Shown: one piece after another, positions 23,973 to 32,568 of the stretch
Position numbering within the stretch: position 1 is the stretch's first letter
Layout of the letters: every line of letters begins with the position of its first letter
NCBI RefSeq assembly: GCF_027531815.1
Contig: NZ_JAPZSK010000004.1
Location: 62,001-126,000, forward strand
Source: Gemmatimonas sp.
GTDB lineage: Bacteria; Gemmatimonadota; Gemmatimonadetes; Gemmatimonadales; Gemmatimonadaceae
Length of the DNA: 64,000 nt
Direction of reading: 5' to 3'
The notes under the pieces: model-generated
What the model was told of the DNA's origin: nothing
The model's input: only the letters and a program-made list of their open reading frames with translations
Databases searched by the model: none
Made by a program: the position numbers and the translations under genes

Positions 23973-25184
23973 TCAGGCGTCGGAGAGCAGGTCGATCGTG
24001 GCCGCCGTGAGGTAGCGCAGCCCCATATCGAGGGCGCGTTCGTCCACGTCGAACCGCGGATGGTGGTGCGGGTGCACGATGCCCGTCTCCACGTTGCCGG
24101 CGCCCACGAAGGCAAAGACGCCGGGCGCGCGCTGCTGATAGGCGGAGAAATCCTCGCCGCCCATGGTGGGGCGCAGGTCGACGAGCGTGTCTGCCCCGAA
24201 CGTGCGTGCCACCACCTGGTGCAGTCGCTCGGCCAGGGCGCGGTCGTTCACGACGGGGCGATAGCCGCGCTCGTAGTGAAAGGCGACCGTGGCCCCGAAC
24301 GCTTCGGCAATGCCGCGAATGACGCGCTCCATGGTGGCCGGCACGCTGTCGCGCAGCGTGGGTTCGAAGGTGCGCACCGTACCGGCGAGGTAGGCGCTGT
24401 TGGGGATCACATTGAACGCGCTACCGGCGATGAACTGCGTGACCGAGAGCACCATCGGGTCGAGCGGGTCCACGGTGCGCGTGACGACCTGCTGCAGCGC
24501 CGTGACCACCTGGGCGCCAATGGCAATGGGATCGACACACTCGTGGGGAATGGCGGCATGCCCGCCCTTCCCGGTGATGGTGCACTGGAAGTTGTCGGGG
24601 GCCGCCATGGCGGGGCCGGCCAGAATGCCAATGCGGCCCACGGGCATGGGGGCCCAGAGGTGCAGGCCGATGACCTGACGCACCCCGTCCATCACGCCCA
24701 GCTGCACCAGCGATTCGGCGCCGCCGGGAGACAGCTCTTCGGCGTGCTGAAAGATGAAGCGCACCGTGCCGGGCAGTTGCGCCACGTGCTGCGCGAGCAG
24801 CGTGGCCAGCCCCAGCGCGATGGCGGTATGCCCGTCGTGGCCGCAGGCGTGCATGGCGCCGGCGCGGGTGCTGCGATAGGCGTGCTCGTTCTCCTCGTGA
24901 ATGGGGAGGGCATCGATATCGGCGCGCACGGCAATGGTGGGCCCCGGCCGCGCGCCGCGCAGCTCGGCCACGACGCTCGTGGGGGTGGGACGGGTGATGA
25001 CAAGCCCCGGCACGTGGGCGAGCGTGTCGGCAATGAAGCGACTGGTGTCGACCTCGTGGAAGGCCACTTCCGGGTGCTGGTGGAGGTGGCGGCGCCAGCG
25101 CACCACCTGCGGGGCCATGGCGGCGGCGGCGTCGAGCCACGGGGCCGCCGTGCGAAGATCGGGGAGTTCCTGCAGACTGGTCAT
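23973..25184 (-). CDS. M20-family amidohydrolase (hippurate/IAA-amino acid hydrolase type)
   Basis: 403 residues from the ATG at 25184. Metal-site motifs of the M20D family are present: MHACGHDGHTAIALGLA, QHAEELSPGGA, HPHHHPRFDVDERAL, and GGEDFSAYQQRAPG with the last His/Glu region. The dimerisation domain (about residues 185-295) contains KGGHAAIPHECVDPI. These enzymes hydrolyse N-acyl amino acids or amino-acid conjugates. No signal peptide is visible, so it is probably cytoplasmic. It is divergent from the coiled-coil membrane gene, with 72 bases between the starts. Confidence 0.92.
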   Translation of the reverse strand: MTSLQELPDLRTAAPWLDAAAAMAPQVVRWRRHLHQHPEVAFHEVDTSRFIADTLAHVPGLVITRPTPTSVVAELRGARPGPTIAVRADIDALPIHEENEHAYRSTRAGAMHACGHDGHTAIALGLATLLAQHVAQLPGTVRFIFQHAEELSPGGAESLVQLGVMDGVRQVIGLHLWAPMPVGRIGILAGPAMAAPDNFQCTITGKGGHAAIPHECVDPIAIGAQVVTALQQVVTRTVDPLDPMVLSVTQFIAGSAFNVIPNSAYLAGTVRTFEPTLRDSVPATMERVIRGIAEAFGATVAFHYERGYRPVVNDRALAERLHQVVARTFGADTLVDLRPTMGGEDFSAYQQRAPGVFAFVGAGNVETGIVHPHHHPRFDVDERALDMGLRYLTAATIDLLSDA

Positions 25185-25256
25185 GCCGAACCCGGAAGAG
25201 TCGGTGTTCGAGGGCACGGGTGTAACCGGACCCGCGCTGATCACGTAGGTTGCAGT

Positions 25257-25928
25257 ATGTCTTGGATTCAACCTCCCGCGCCACCCGCACCCCCGGAGGC
25301 GCCCGGCGCGCCAGCCGGGGCGCAGCCGGTGGCCATCGATGTCGGCACTGGCGAAGCCATTACCGTGGCGCAGCCGCGCACGGCCGCCGAGGTGGAAGCG
25401 CTGCGCGCCAAGCGCTCGGAGCTGTCGCGCCAGATCGAAAGCGCGGTGAACCGCCGCAAGGGGGTGGAGCGCGACCTGCTCAAAGCCAACGAAACGACCC
25501 GGCCGGGGCTCGAGGCGCGGCTCAAGGTGCTCGATGCGCGCATCGTGCAGATCGAGCAGGAGATCGCCGCCAACGGGCGGGCGCTGGCCGCGGCGCCGTT
25601 GGCGCTGGCGGCGGCCGAGGCAGCGGAAGCGCCGGTGCGCTACGGTCCGTTCACGGCGAGCCAGCTGACCGGCATTTCCATCGTGGGCACGCTCACGGTG
25701 CTCATGCCGCTGGCCATTGCTGCGGCGCGCGCCATGCTCATTCGCGCGCGTCAGCCCAAGCTCACGCCGGAGATCCTCGAGGCCACGCGCCGCATGGAGC
25801 GCATGGAGCAGGCCATCGACACGGTGGCCGTGGAGGTGGAGCGCATCAGCGAAGGGCAGCGTTTCGTGACGCAGCTGATGGCGGCCAAGCAGAAGGACGA
25901 GGCTCGGCTGGGCCGCGGCGAGGGCTAG
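25257..25928 (+). CDS. Coiled-coil single-pass membrane protein, function unknown
   Basis: 223 residues from ATG at 25257. The N-terminal 35 residues are Pro/Ala-rich. A charged segment (about residues 45-100) with AEVEALRAKRSELSRQIES and LEARLKVLDARIVQIEQEI is a strong coiled-coil candidate. One hydrophobic segment follows (GISIVGTLTVLMPLAIAAARAML), then a second helical charged tail. The layout resembles scaffold or envelope proteins but no family was recognised. It is transcribed away from the M20 gene and convergent with the GH2 pseudogene. Confidence 0.65.
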   Translation: MSWIQPPAPPAPPEAPGAPAGAQPVAIDVGTGEAITVAQPRTAAEVEALRAKRSELSRQIESAVNRRKGVERDLLKANETTRPGLEARLKVLDARIVQIEQEIAANGRALAAAPLALAAAEAAEAPVRYGPFTASQLTGISIVGTLTVLMPLAIAAARAMLIRARQPKLTPEILEATRRMERMEQAIDTVAVEVERISEGQRFVTQLMAAKQKDEARLGRGEG

Positions 25929-25935
25929 CGGGCTC

Positions 25936-27125
25936 TCAGACGAGATGCTCCGTGCTGGACAGCCCCAGCGCCTGCATGCGCGCGTCCACCTTGCCGGCGG
26001 TGGCGGCGTGGATTGCCTCGATGGGGATCTTGGGGGTGCGATCGGCGAAGAGCAGGCCGTTGGCTTCCTGGTACGTGTCGGCGAATTGCGTGTAGCAGAA
26101 GCCGGCGAGCAGTGGCAGGCGGTGCAGCGTGCCGATGAGCGCGTCGTAGCGCTCGGCAAACTCGGGGGCGCTGATGGAGCGTGAGTAGCCCCACGTGTAC
26201 CGCTCGTCGGAGGCGAACGCAATGCCGCCGCACTCGGTCACCATGAGCGGCTGCCCGCGGTGTTCGTATCCCTCGAGGGTGAGCAGGCGGCCGGCCGGCC
26301 CCACCTGCTGCAGCAGCTGCGGCACCACAGCATCTCGTTGCGAAAGTCGTCGATGCCCGGGTCGCTGAGGGCACTGCGGCGGTGCACCTCGCCGGCGATG
26401 ACCGTGTAGGTGTCATCGGCGAGCACCTTGTCCTCGATGCTCAGCTTCACGTTGAGCCGCAGCCCATCGCGCCGGGTGCCGTGACACCAGGCCTCGACGC
26501 CGATTTCGTAGCGCTCGAGGTTGCTGGTCCAGCGCACGTTGCCGATCCAGGTACCGGGGACGCACTCCAGCCACACGGTCTGCCAGATGCCGGTGGTGCG
26601 TGGATACCAGATGCTGTGCGGTTCCTTCTGCCAGTCCTGCGTGCCACGCGGCTTGGCGAGGTCGTGCGGATCGTCTTCGCAGCGCACGACCACGATGGCG
26701 CGCTCGTCGCTGTGCACGAACCAGGTGATGTCGATGGTGACGGGGGTGTAGCCGCCCTCGTGGAATCCGGCGGGGTGGCCGTTCACCCACACCACGGCGC
26801 TGTAGTCCACCGCCCCGAAGTGCAGAAGGAGGCGCTGGCCCTCCTGCAGCACGGGAACGTCGACGGTGCGGCGATACCAGCAGGAGCGGAAGAAGTCGGT
26901 GTGGCTGACGCCGCTGGCGGCGGTTTCGGGGGCGAAGGGCACCACGATGGTCTCGGTCCAGCGGACATGGCTGGGGATGGACCATTCCGCGTCGGGGTCC
27001 ACGGCGAAGTCCCACGGCCCGTCGAGCGAGACCCACCCCTCGCGTTCGAGTTCGGGGCGCGGGTAGCCGCGGGAGAGCGGGTCGTTGGGATCGAGCGTCA
27101 CGGCACCGTTGGGCAGAGGGTTCAC
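25936..27125 (-). pseudogene. Glycoside hydrolase family 2 gene with large internal deletion and frameshift
   Basis: The 5' part (27125 down to about 26335) encodes the GH2 sugar-binding and immunoglobulin-like domains (GYPRPELEREGWVSLDGPWD, CWYRRTVDVP, HSIWYPRTTGIWQTVWLE). In a second frame, 26328 down to 25936 encodes the C-terminal end of the TIM barrel, including MVTECGGIAFAS, whose Glu should be the nucleophile. About 230 residues that normally hold most of the barrel, including the NES acid/base motif, are missing at the junction near 26328-26335. The frames also disagree there. The remnant cannot be a normal beta-galactosidase or beta-glucuronidase. Confidence 0.8.
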
Positions 27126-27166
27126 TGCGCGACAGTGCAGGGATAGTGCCGTGGGGTGAGGGGAAA

Positions 27167-27259
27167 GACTGACGACCGAAAACCGTTACTGCGAACGGCG
27201 AACTCCCTGCCGTTCGCGGGGCGTTCGCAGTGTGTAGTGCGAATTGTCAGTCGTCAGTC
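27167..27259. repeat. Nested inverted repeats
   Basis: GACTGACGAC at 27167-27176 pairs with GTCGTCAGTC at 27250-27259. Inside it, ACTGCGAACG at 27188-27197 pairs with CGTTCGCAGT at 27222-27231, and CGTTCGCG also occurs at 27211. The structure could form a long hairpin in front of the GH2 remnant, or mark the edge of an acquired segment. Confidence 0.7.
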
Positions 27260-27558
27260 CGTCCTACGCCGGTAGATCGTCTGCCGTGCGATCGCCGAGG
27301 AGCCGCGGCGTGCCCAGCCATGGCGCGGAGGCGGGGCGGAGTGGCGGTGCGGCGCAGGCGGACGTAGTTGAGGCGGAAGAGCGCGACGAGCGCGGGACTG
27401 TCGTGCTCGCTGCGCACCCGGAATCGAAACTCGATGCCGCCGAACCGGAGCGGGAATGGCACCAGGAGGGGTGTAACGACCCGACCACGGTATTCGACCA
27501 TGGACCTAAGGCTGGGCATGGGGCGCGCCGGAAAGACCACACCTTCGTGTTCTACCAC
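27247..27558 (-). CDS. Doubtful short hypothetical protein
   Basis: 103 residues. Third-position G+C is high in the middle, and the run FGGIEFRFRVRSEHDSP then ALFRLNYVRLRR looks protein-like. No family was recognised, and the C-terminal 30 residues overlap the inverted-repeat region and read as low-complexity Arg/Ser. It may be a fragment of a larger gene. Confidence 0.25.
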   Translation of the reverse strand: MVEHEGVVFPARPMPSLRSMVEYRGRVVTPLLVPFPLRFGGIEFRFRVRSEHDSPALVALFRLNYVRLRRTATPPRLRAMAGHAAAPRRSHGRRSTGVGRTDD

Positions 27559-27819
27559 GGCGTCGCATGTCGCGACCGCGAGGCTCCAGCGATCGCTGCG
27601 TCACGGTAGAGGGGATCGTCGACGTCATCCAGTATCTGCATGCACTGCGAGGCCGTCTATCGGCGCCCACGCGATCCCCCTTTGCGGCGCATCTCCGTCA
27701 CGACGGCTGATGACGTCTGGGCATGGTGCCCTGCGATCTGGCGACGGCGATCGCCAGCCTCGTTCCGGCGTCGCTTCGCGGAGATGCTCCTCCCTACGGC
27801 GACACTGCCCACCGATCAG

Positions 27820-28107
27820 CTATTCCGTCGCGTGCTGGGACGTGCTGAGGCGCTCATCACGGATTCGCGCCATCAGCCCGCATATCGTATGAATACCGCC
27901 AGCGGCCTCCTGTCGCCGGAGGGCATCGTGTGCCTCCGGTGGCAGGTGCGTCCAGCAATCGACGGCCTCGAGAACAACCTGGGCCGTAGTCTGATTTGCC
28001 AATTGCTGGATGCCTTCGATGCGTCCAGATAACTCCACGCTTGGCTGCGCGGAAATCGTCTTGCCAATCGCGCGGGGTATGCTTCGCGTTCGGCTGAGAG
28101 GCGTCAT
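27820..28107 (-). CDS. Possible fifth gene of the exported-protein operon, unknown
   Basis: 95 residues. Its ATG overlaps the stop codon of the preceding 28104 gene as ATGA, the sort of coupling seen elsewhere in this window. Third-position G+C is about 60 percent, lower than most neighbours, and there is no signal peptide or known motif. The start codon overlap favours a real gene, the composition speaks against it. Confidence 0.3.
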   Translation of the reverse strand: MTPLSRTRSIPRAIGKTISAQPSVELSGRIEGIQQLANQTTAQVVLEAVDCWTHLPPEAHDALRRQEAAGGIHTICGLMARIRDERLSTSQHATE

Positions 28108-29102
28108 GGACGCCCTGCCCCGTTCGACGAGCGTCCCAGTGCCGCCGTGATCTCAGTCGACAGCTTGTCCGAGATCTCCTCGAGCATCTCGCGCTTCCAC
28201 TGCTCGGCATCAACGTCATCCTGCAGCGCTTCCTCCGACTGACGCTGAGCCGTGCCCTTGCCCGCGGCGAGTACCTGTCGGGATGCGACGTGAACGACCT
28301 TGTAATCCACCTCAGCCGCACCCGAGTACTGCACGATCTGCCGATCCGTCGTTCGCATCCGGCGTGCCTGCCGCTTCACGGTCAATGCCGCGACGCTGAG
28401 TTGCACCACAAAGTCGGCAATTCTAGCCTGATTGCGCTTGAGCGCTTCCGTCGCTGCCACGTTGTCGGATGACGCAAAGTCCATCTCCGCCACGACGTCC
28501 GAGTTGGACGATCGGTCCAGAACGGCGAACTCTCCCGACGTCACGATGGTCGAGGCAATTCGATCCCGCAGTGCACCAGCCTCGGGGCCCGTCGCGTCGA
28601 CACCGCGCGGCGTACCAACAACGACCGTCGGCTTCGACACCGTTGGCGGTACATACTTGGCGATCTTGGCGGAGATCCGGACCTCCCAGGCTCCACGATT
28701 CTCCACGCCCTGCTCGACCACGATGCTCGTGACCATGCCGGCCGTGGACTCCATGAGCCTGCGCCCACCCTCGGTGATGCGCGCCGACTGTTGCGCCAGG
28801 GTCCGTGCTCCATTCGACTCTAGGCTCTGGCTCATGTCGATCGACGCAACCTCCTGGCTCACCGTCACGAGTGAGATCGCCCGGCCATGCACCTGCTCTA
28901 CCGCACGCAACGTGGCATCACGAATTGCCTCTTCACGGGTGCGACCGTTGCCTGTGGCCTTCACTTCAACGTTCTCGATACCGCCCACCAGCTCCTGTCT
29001 TGTCGCCGATGGTGATTCGGGCAGTATCGCCTGTGCCTCGTCCTCGGTCGCGCCGGCGCAGGCGGTGGTCATCACGAGGACGAGGCTCACAAGACGCCGC
29101 AT
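28104..29102 (-). CDS. Lipoprotein with FlgT-N/LPP20-like and CsgG-like regions
   Basis: 332 residues with a lipobox in VMTTACAGA. The segment GNGRTREEAIRDATLRAVEQVHG (about residues 52-75) has the feel of the FlgT N-terminal or LPP20-type domain, in which an Ala-rich helix follows a small beta strand. The second half (about residues 180-270: RDRIASTIVTSGEFAVLDRSS then NQARIADFVVQLSVAAL) resembles the CsgG/FlgT-M nucleotide-like fold used in envelope assemblies. The family match is by eye and moderate. It overlaps the preceding gene by one base. The role is probably in an outer-membrane or periplasmic complex. Confidence 0.6.
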   Translation of the reverse strand: MRRLVSLVLVMTTACAGATEDEAQAILPESPSATRQELVGGIENVEVKATGNGRTREEAIRDATLRAVEQVHGRAISLVTVSQEVASIDMSQSLESNGARTLAQQSARITEGGRRLMESTAGMVTSIVVEQGVENRGAWEVRISAKIAKYVPPTVSKPTVVVGTPRGVDATGPEAGALRDRIASTIVTSGEFAVLDRSSNSDVVAEMDFASSDNVAATEALKRNQARIADFVVQLSVAALTVKRQARRMRTTDRQIVQYSGAAEVDYKVVHVASRQVLAAGKGTAQRQSEEALQDDVDAEQWKREMLEEISDKLSTEITAALGRSSNGAGRP

Positions 29103-29737
29103 TATTTGCCGGGGAAGTTCATGTTCAGGACTTCCGTCGGTACCTTGATCCTGTTGGCGGTGACGTAGGCCTTCAGCGCCTTGGTCGTCTGCAGGTTGCT
29201 GCTCAACAGCACCGGGACGTTGTCCACAAGGGCCTTGGCAGCGCCGACGGTACTCATGGCTTTTCTGGCCGCCATCGGATTCTTGGGCATCTGGAACGCA
29301 CTGAGCGCCTTAGACAGGTCGGGAATGAGTTGCGCGGCTTCGCCGGTCTTGACCGTCCCCTCGAAGTAGCTCACGACGCCGTCGATGAACGCCTGCATCT
29401 GGTCGGCACTGACTTTCGCTGTTCCGGCCGTGAGATCATCCGCCAGTGACTTGCTCGCTTCCGATTGCAGTGTCATGACCGTTTTCGTCAGGTCCGGGTT
29501 GGGCTTGTCCCCACCTTTCGCAAGATCGGCCGCCGCGGCGCGCACCTTTGCCGCTTCGTCCTTGTGGCCGGTCGCTTCCTTCAGCTTGGCCGTCGCCTCG
29601 AGGAGCCTGGGCATGGCCTCGACGTACGTCATCCTGTACATGTCGTTGAGCTTCACGTCGAGATCGTCCTGGGCGAACACGGGCGAGGACGTCGTGGCGA
29701 GCAGCGTGGTGATCTGGAGAACTCGGGTGATTCGCAT
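29102..29737 (-). CDS. Exported helical protein, function unknown
   Basis: 211 residues with a signal peptide ending in SSPVFAQD. The mature part is rich in Ala, Lys, Leu and predicted to be all-helical (for instance MPRLLEATAKLKEATGHKDE and VSADQMQAFIDGVVSYFEG). No family was recognised. Its stop codon overlaps the start of the next gene by one base, and its gene lies 32 bases after the end of the 29769 gene, placing it firmly in the operon. Confidence 0.65.
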   Translation of the reverse strand: MRITRVLQITTLLATTSSPVFAQDDLDVKLNDMYRMTYVEAMPRLLEATAKLKEATGHKDEAAKVRAAAADLAKGGDKPNPDLTKTVMTLQSEASKSLADDLTAGTAKVSADQMQAFIDGVVSYFEGTVKTGEAAQLIPDLSKALSAFQMPKNPMAARKAMSTVGAAKALVDNVPVLLSSNLQTTKALKAYVTANRIKVPTEVLNMNFPGK

Positions 29738-29768
29738 GGTAGATACACGGAAAGAGGGGAAAGACGGC

Positions 29769-30992
29769 TTACTTTACTTGCCTGTTGCTGAGCTGGTTGA
29801 TTACCGCGCGAGCCGTTTCGTCGGCTGCCGACTTGATGGCGTTGGTCCGTGCAGTGTTCGCGTCGGGACCGAGTCCGGCGTGGACTGCAGGGCCCACAGT
29901 GACGACGGTGCGGGGCAATCGCCCGGAGAGGTCGTAGACCTTCGCGGAGACTTTGGCGTTGACGCGCTGACTGCCGGAGACTGCGTCGGTAGTGGGCAGT
30001 CCTGCTTCGACAAAACCGACGAGCACGTAGCGAACCTCCTGCGCCTGCGCGGCCCCGAGCATGCGCCGCAGCGTGGTCGCCCTGAGGTCATCGCCGGCGC
30101 CGAAGTCGGCACGGATCGTTTCAAGCAGGGCAGGCTTGCTGTCATCCTCAAGCAGGGCCCCCTCGACGGGCTCATAACCGGCGACATTCAGCCGGCTTCC
30201 GATCGCTGACTCGAGATCCTGCGCTGGTGCAACGGAGTACTCGTCCTGGTTGGCTCGCGTCATCGAGGACCCAGTGGTGACGTTGCCGCTGTTGGTCTGA
30301 GTGGCGGTATTCACCTTTTGGCTGCTCTGGATGCGTTCGTCGAGGGCTACGACGCCCCCCTTGAGCGAATCCGCCTCGCGTACCGCGCGTGTCGAGTCGG
30401 CGGTGTTCGCGCTGGTGGAGGTGGTGGAGGCGCTGCTGTTCGTTCGACGCTCGCTGTCGAACCGCGTCGTGCTGCGTTGAGAACGCGCCAACATGAACAT
30501 GCCCATCAGCGATCTCTCGGTCGTCGGTGCACTGGCCACCGCGGACGTGGCGCGCAACAGATCCCGCAGCTTCGCCTCGCTGATGTCGGCGCGGACGTTG
30601 ATCGTGACCTGCCGTGTCGTGGAGTCGATGGTGCGGCTTAGTTCGAGGACACCAACGACTAGCTGATCGAAGCGCGCTGATGCGGAGTCCCGGACGCGTT
30701 CAAAACTCCGCTGCGTGGCTTCGCCATCACGCGCGGCGAAGCGCTCCAGCGCATTCAGGGCGGCCCGTCGTTGAAGGTCGCGCAGTTCGGTGGCCGTGGG
30801 CTGCAGGCATTCCGGCAACAGTTGCTTCCCCTTGGCCACGGCCTTCCCTGTGCTGCAGATCGGCGGACCGTTGAACGGAGCGGTGGCTGTGCCGCGTTCG
30901 CTCGTGACCTGTGCTTCGACGGCCAGAGGGAGCAGCACGGGCAGCACCACAGAGGGAACCACGCCGCGCAAGGTACCTTTCAGGGTGCGCAT
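29769..30992 (-). CDS. Exported FlgT/LPP20-like protein, function unknown
   Basis: About 407 residues from ATG at 30992 with signal peptide (LPVLLPLAVEAQV). The early region ELRDLQRRAALNALERFA resembles the N-terminal helix of FlgT-like domains. The middle is rich in Ser, Thr and Asn (about residues 190-265) and is likely disordered. The C-terminal half (RRMLGAAQAQEVRYVLVGFVEAGLP, then VSAKVYDLSGR and TARTNAIKSAADETARAVINQL) has the alternating pattern of CsgG-like domains, ending in a helix. It overlaps the 30980 gene by 13 bases. Homology is inferred only by pattern. Confidence 0.6.
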   Translation of the reverse strand: MRTLKGTLRGVVPSVVLPVLLPLAVEAQVTSERGTATAPFNGPPICSTGKAVAKGKQLLPECLQPTATELRDLQRRAALNALERFAARDGEATQRSFERVRDSASARFDQLVVGVLELSRTIDSTTRQVTINVRADISEAKLRDLLRATSAVASAPTTERSLMGMFMLARSQRSTTRFDSERRTNSSASTTSTSANTADSTRAVREADSLKGGVVALDERIQSSQKVNTATQTNSGNVTTGSSMTRANQDEYSVAPAQDLESAIGSRLNVAGYEPVEGALLEDDSKPALLETIRADFGAGDDLRATTLRRMLGAAQAQEVRYVLVGFVEAGLPTTDAVSGSQRVNAKVSAKVYDLSGRLPRTVVTVGPAVHAGLGPDANTARTNAIKSAADETARAVINQLSNRQVK

Positions 30993-32140
30993 TTGTTGAT
31001 CCAGGCCGGAAGTGAAGGGAAGCTGCTTCGCGTCACATCGGCCGAATCGAACCATCGCTGGTCATGGCTGCGTGATGCGATTGCGAGCTTGGCAGTCAGG
31101 CCCGCAAGGGAGTTGACGAGCCCCGACCATGTGTCCGTGTCGGTGCGCAGCTGCGGGATGGTATCGAGAGTCACGTGGCGATAGACGCCGCGGACGAGCG
31201 GTGTCGGACTTCCAGGTACGGTAACGCGCGCTTCGAGCTGCAGGCCGACCGCATCGACGCGAAGGGCGGCGTTCTGTCCGGCGACTTGTCGGCGAGCGGC
31301 GAGGTTGTCGATCGCCAGCACATAGTCCGGCTCCGGAACGCGCAGTCGGTAGATGTCGCCATTGGCAAAGCGTGTCTGCATCTGCCCCTGCACCTGCGAG
31401 CTGCGAGTCGGCAAGAGCGGCTGACGCGCGGCGGTGACCCAGGTTCGGGCCGCCTCGCGGGCAAGCGCGGCGCGAAGTCGAGCGGTGTCCGTGCCAAATC
31501 TCGGACTCGCCAGGCGCGTGGTCACTGAATCAAACGAGACCTCTCCCAATTGCACGCGGCAGATCGCGCTGCCGGGCGCGGGCAGTGCGGCGAAGCCTCT
31601 GGCAAGCGTCGCAAACTGCCCCGTCGCGTCCTCCGACATGAAGGCAGGAAGGATCGCGTCCGCAACACGTTGAGTATACGACGGTCCGGGACGTGCCTGT
31701 TGCACATCCACGTACTCCACGACCGATGGCAGGGCCGAGAGTACGGTCGCGAATCCATCGCGGAAGTCGATGGTGAGCAGCTGCGCGCTCAGGGTGGTTA
31801 CTATCTTGAAGCCCACCCCCTGCACCGCCTCCACAGAGCGATACTCCTCGTCAAAGGCCAGGGCGAGGGCGAGGCCGGCTCGATCGGCGAGGCCAATGGT
31901 GACGGGTACGCCCGCGCGACGGAGCGCGGTCAGGAGACGATTGCTCAAGGACTGACCTCCCGCTTCGGCCATGCGCTCAAGTGAGCTCGCCAACGGAAAG
32001 AGCGAATCCACTGTCGCGGCATCTCCCAAGTAGCCAACTCCGGCAAACCGCAGGGAGTCGGCGGTCGACTGCGCCGACAGCGTTCTCGGAGGCGCAGTGC
32101 ATAGCATGAGAAGAGCGACAGGGACCAACGCGCGGCCCAT
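30980..32140 (-). CDS. Exported protein of unknown family, first gene of the operon
   Basis: About 386 residues with a signal peptide (VPVALLMLCTAPPRTLSAQ). The ATG at 32140 is chosen for signal-peptide fit; an upstream in-frame ATG at 32194 would add 18 residues. The mature protein mixes helical and beta segments, with FDEEYRSVEAVQGVGFKIV and TIDFRDGFATVLSALPS standing out. No family was recognised. Its end overlaps the start of the next gene, so the genes at 32140, 30992, 29737 and 29102 form one operon. The upstream region up to 32569 should hold its promoter. Confidence 0.62.
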   Translation of the reverse strand: MGRALVPVALLMLCTAPPRTLSAQSTADSLRFAGVGYLGDAATVDSLFPLASSLERMAEAGGQSLSNRLLTALRRAGVPVTIGLADRAGLALALAFDEEYRSVEAVQGVGFKIVTTLSAQLLTIDFRDGFATVLSALPSVVEYVDVQQARPGPSYTQRVADAILPAFMSEDATGQFATLARGFAALPAPGSAICRVQLGEVSFDSVTTRLASPRFGTDTARLRAALAREAARTWVTAARQPLLPTRSSQVQGQMQTRFANGDIYRLRVPEPDYVLAIDNLAARRQVAGQNAALRVDAVGLQLEARVTVPGSPTPLVRGVYRHVTLDTIPQLRTDTDTWSGLVNSLAGLTAKLAIASRSHDQRWFDSADVTRSSFPSLPAWINKCAP

Positions 32141-32194
32141 GCTGGCGAGGGCGCGAAAGTGGACCCGGACCGCTGAGTTCAAGACGTCATGCAC

Positions 32195-32568
32195 AGGGAC
32201 AATCCGTACTGGATGATCGCTTAGGATGCGCAGGCGTAGGGATCATCTCACAAACTCAAGTTGGTCCGTCTCGTGCACGTCTCGGTCGGACGCTCCGGTG
32301 ACCACCCGTGCGCTCGCGCGCTGTCAGACGCCGGTGAGACGTGCGTGAGACGGCGGCCTGGCTCAACGTGGGCGCGTGTAGGCCAGCCGCATTTCGGGCG
32401 GCAAAACCGCAGCACTTTCGGCGTTGGCACTGCACGGCTACTCCCGCGGCAGTGGAGTTTGTGTGGAGCGATCGCTCGGGAGAGCGGGAGCGCTACACGT
32501 TTGCGCGGGCGCCATTCCTGGCGGCGGGGGCGTGAGCGGCTCCGGGCGTGCACGAAGCGCCGCCGCCC
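32195..32568. other. Intergenic region with a possible gene remnant
   Basis: 374 bases between the exported operon and the SARP-like gene. A plus-strand frame ending at 32535 closes with AVEFVWSDRSGERERYTFA, which reads like a real protein C-terminus although it has no start or upstream homology. It may be a decayed fragment. The promoter for the exported operon should also be here. No RNA gene was recognised. Confidence 0.4.

Larger units (their letters stand above)
27126..27819. other. Gene-poor region with inverted repeats
   Basis: About 690 bases upstream of the GH2 pseudogene start. It holds nested inverted repeats at 27167-27259 and one doubtful minus-strand ORF at 27247-27558. The plus-strand ORF beginning at 27640 has no family resemblance, and nothing else convincing was seen. 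Confidence 0.45.

Noticed and set aside
27640-28032. Plus-strand ORF of 130 residues
   Set aside because: No motif, no Shine-Dalgarno sequence, lower coding-like composition, and it overlaps the possible operon gene at 27820-28107.
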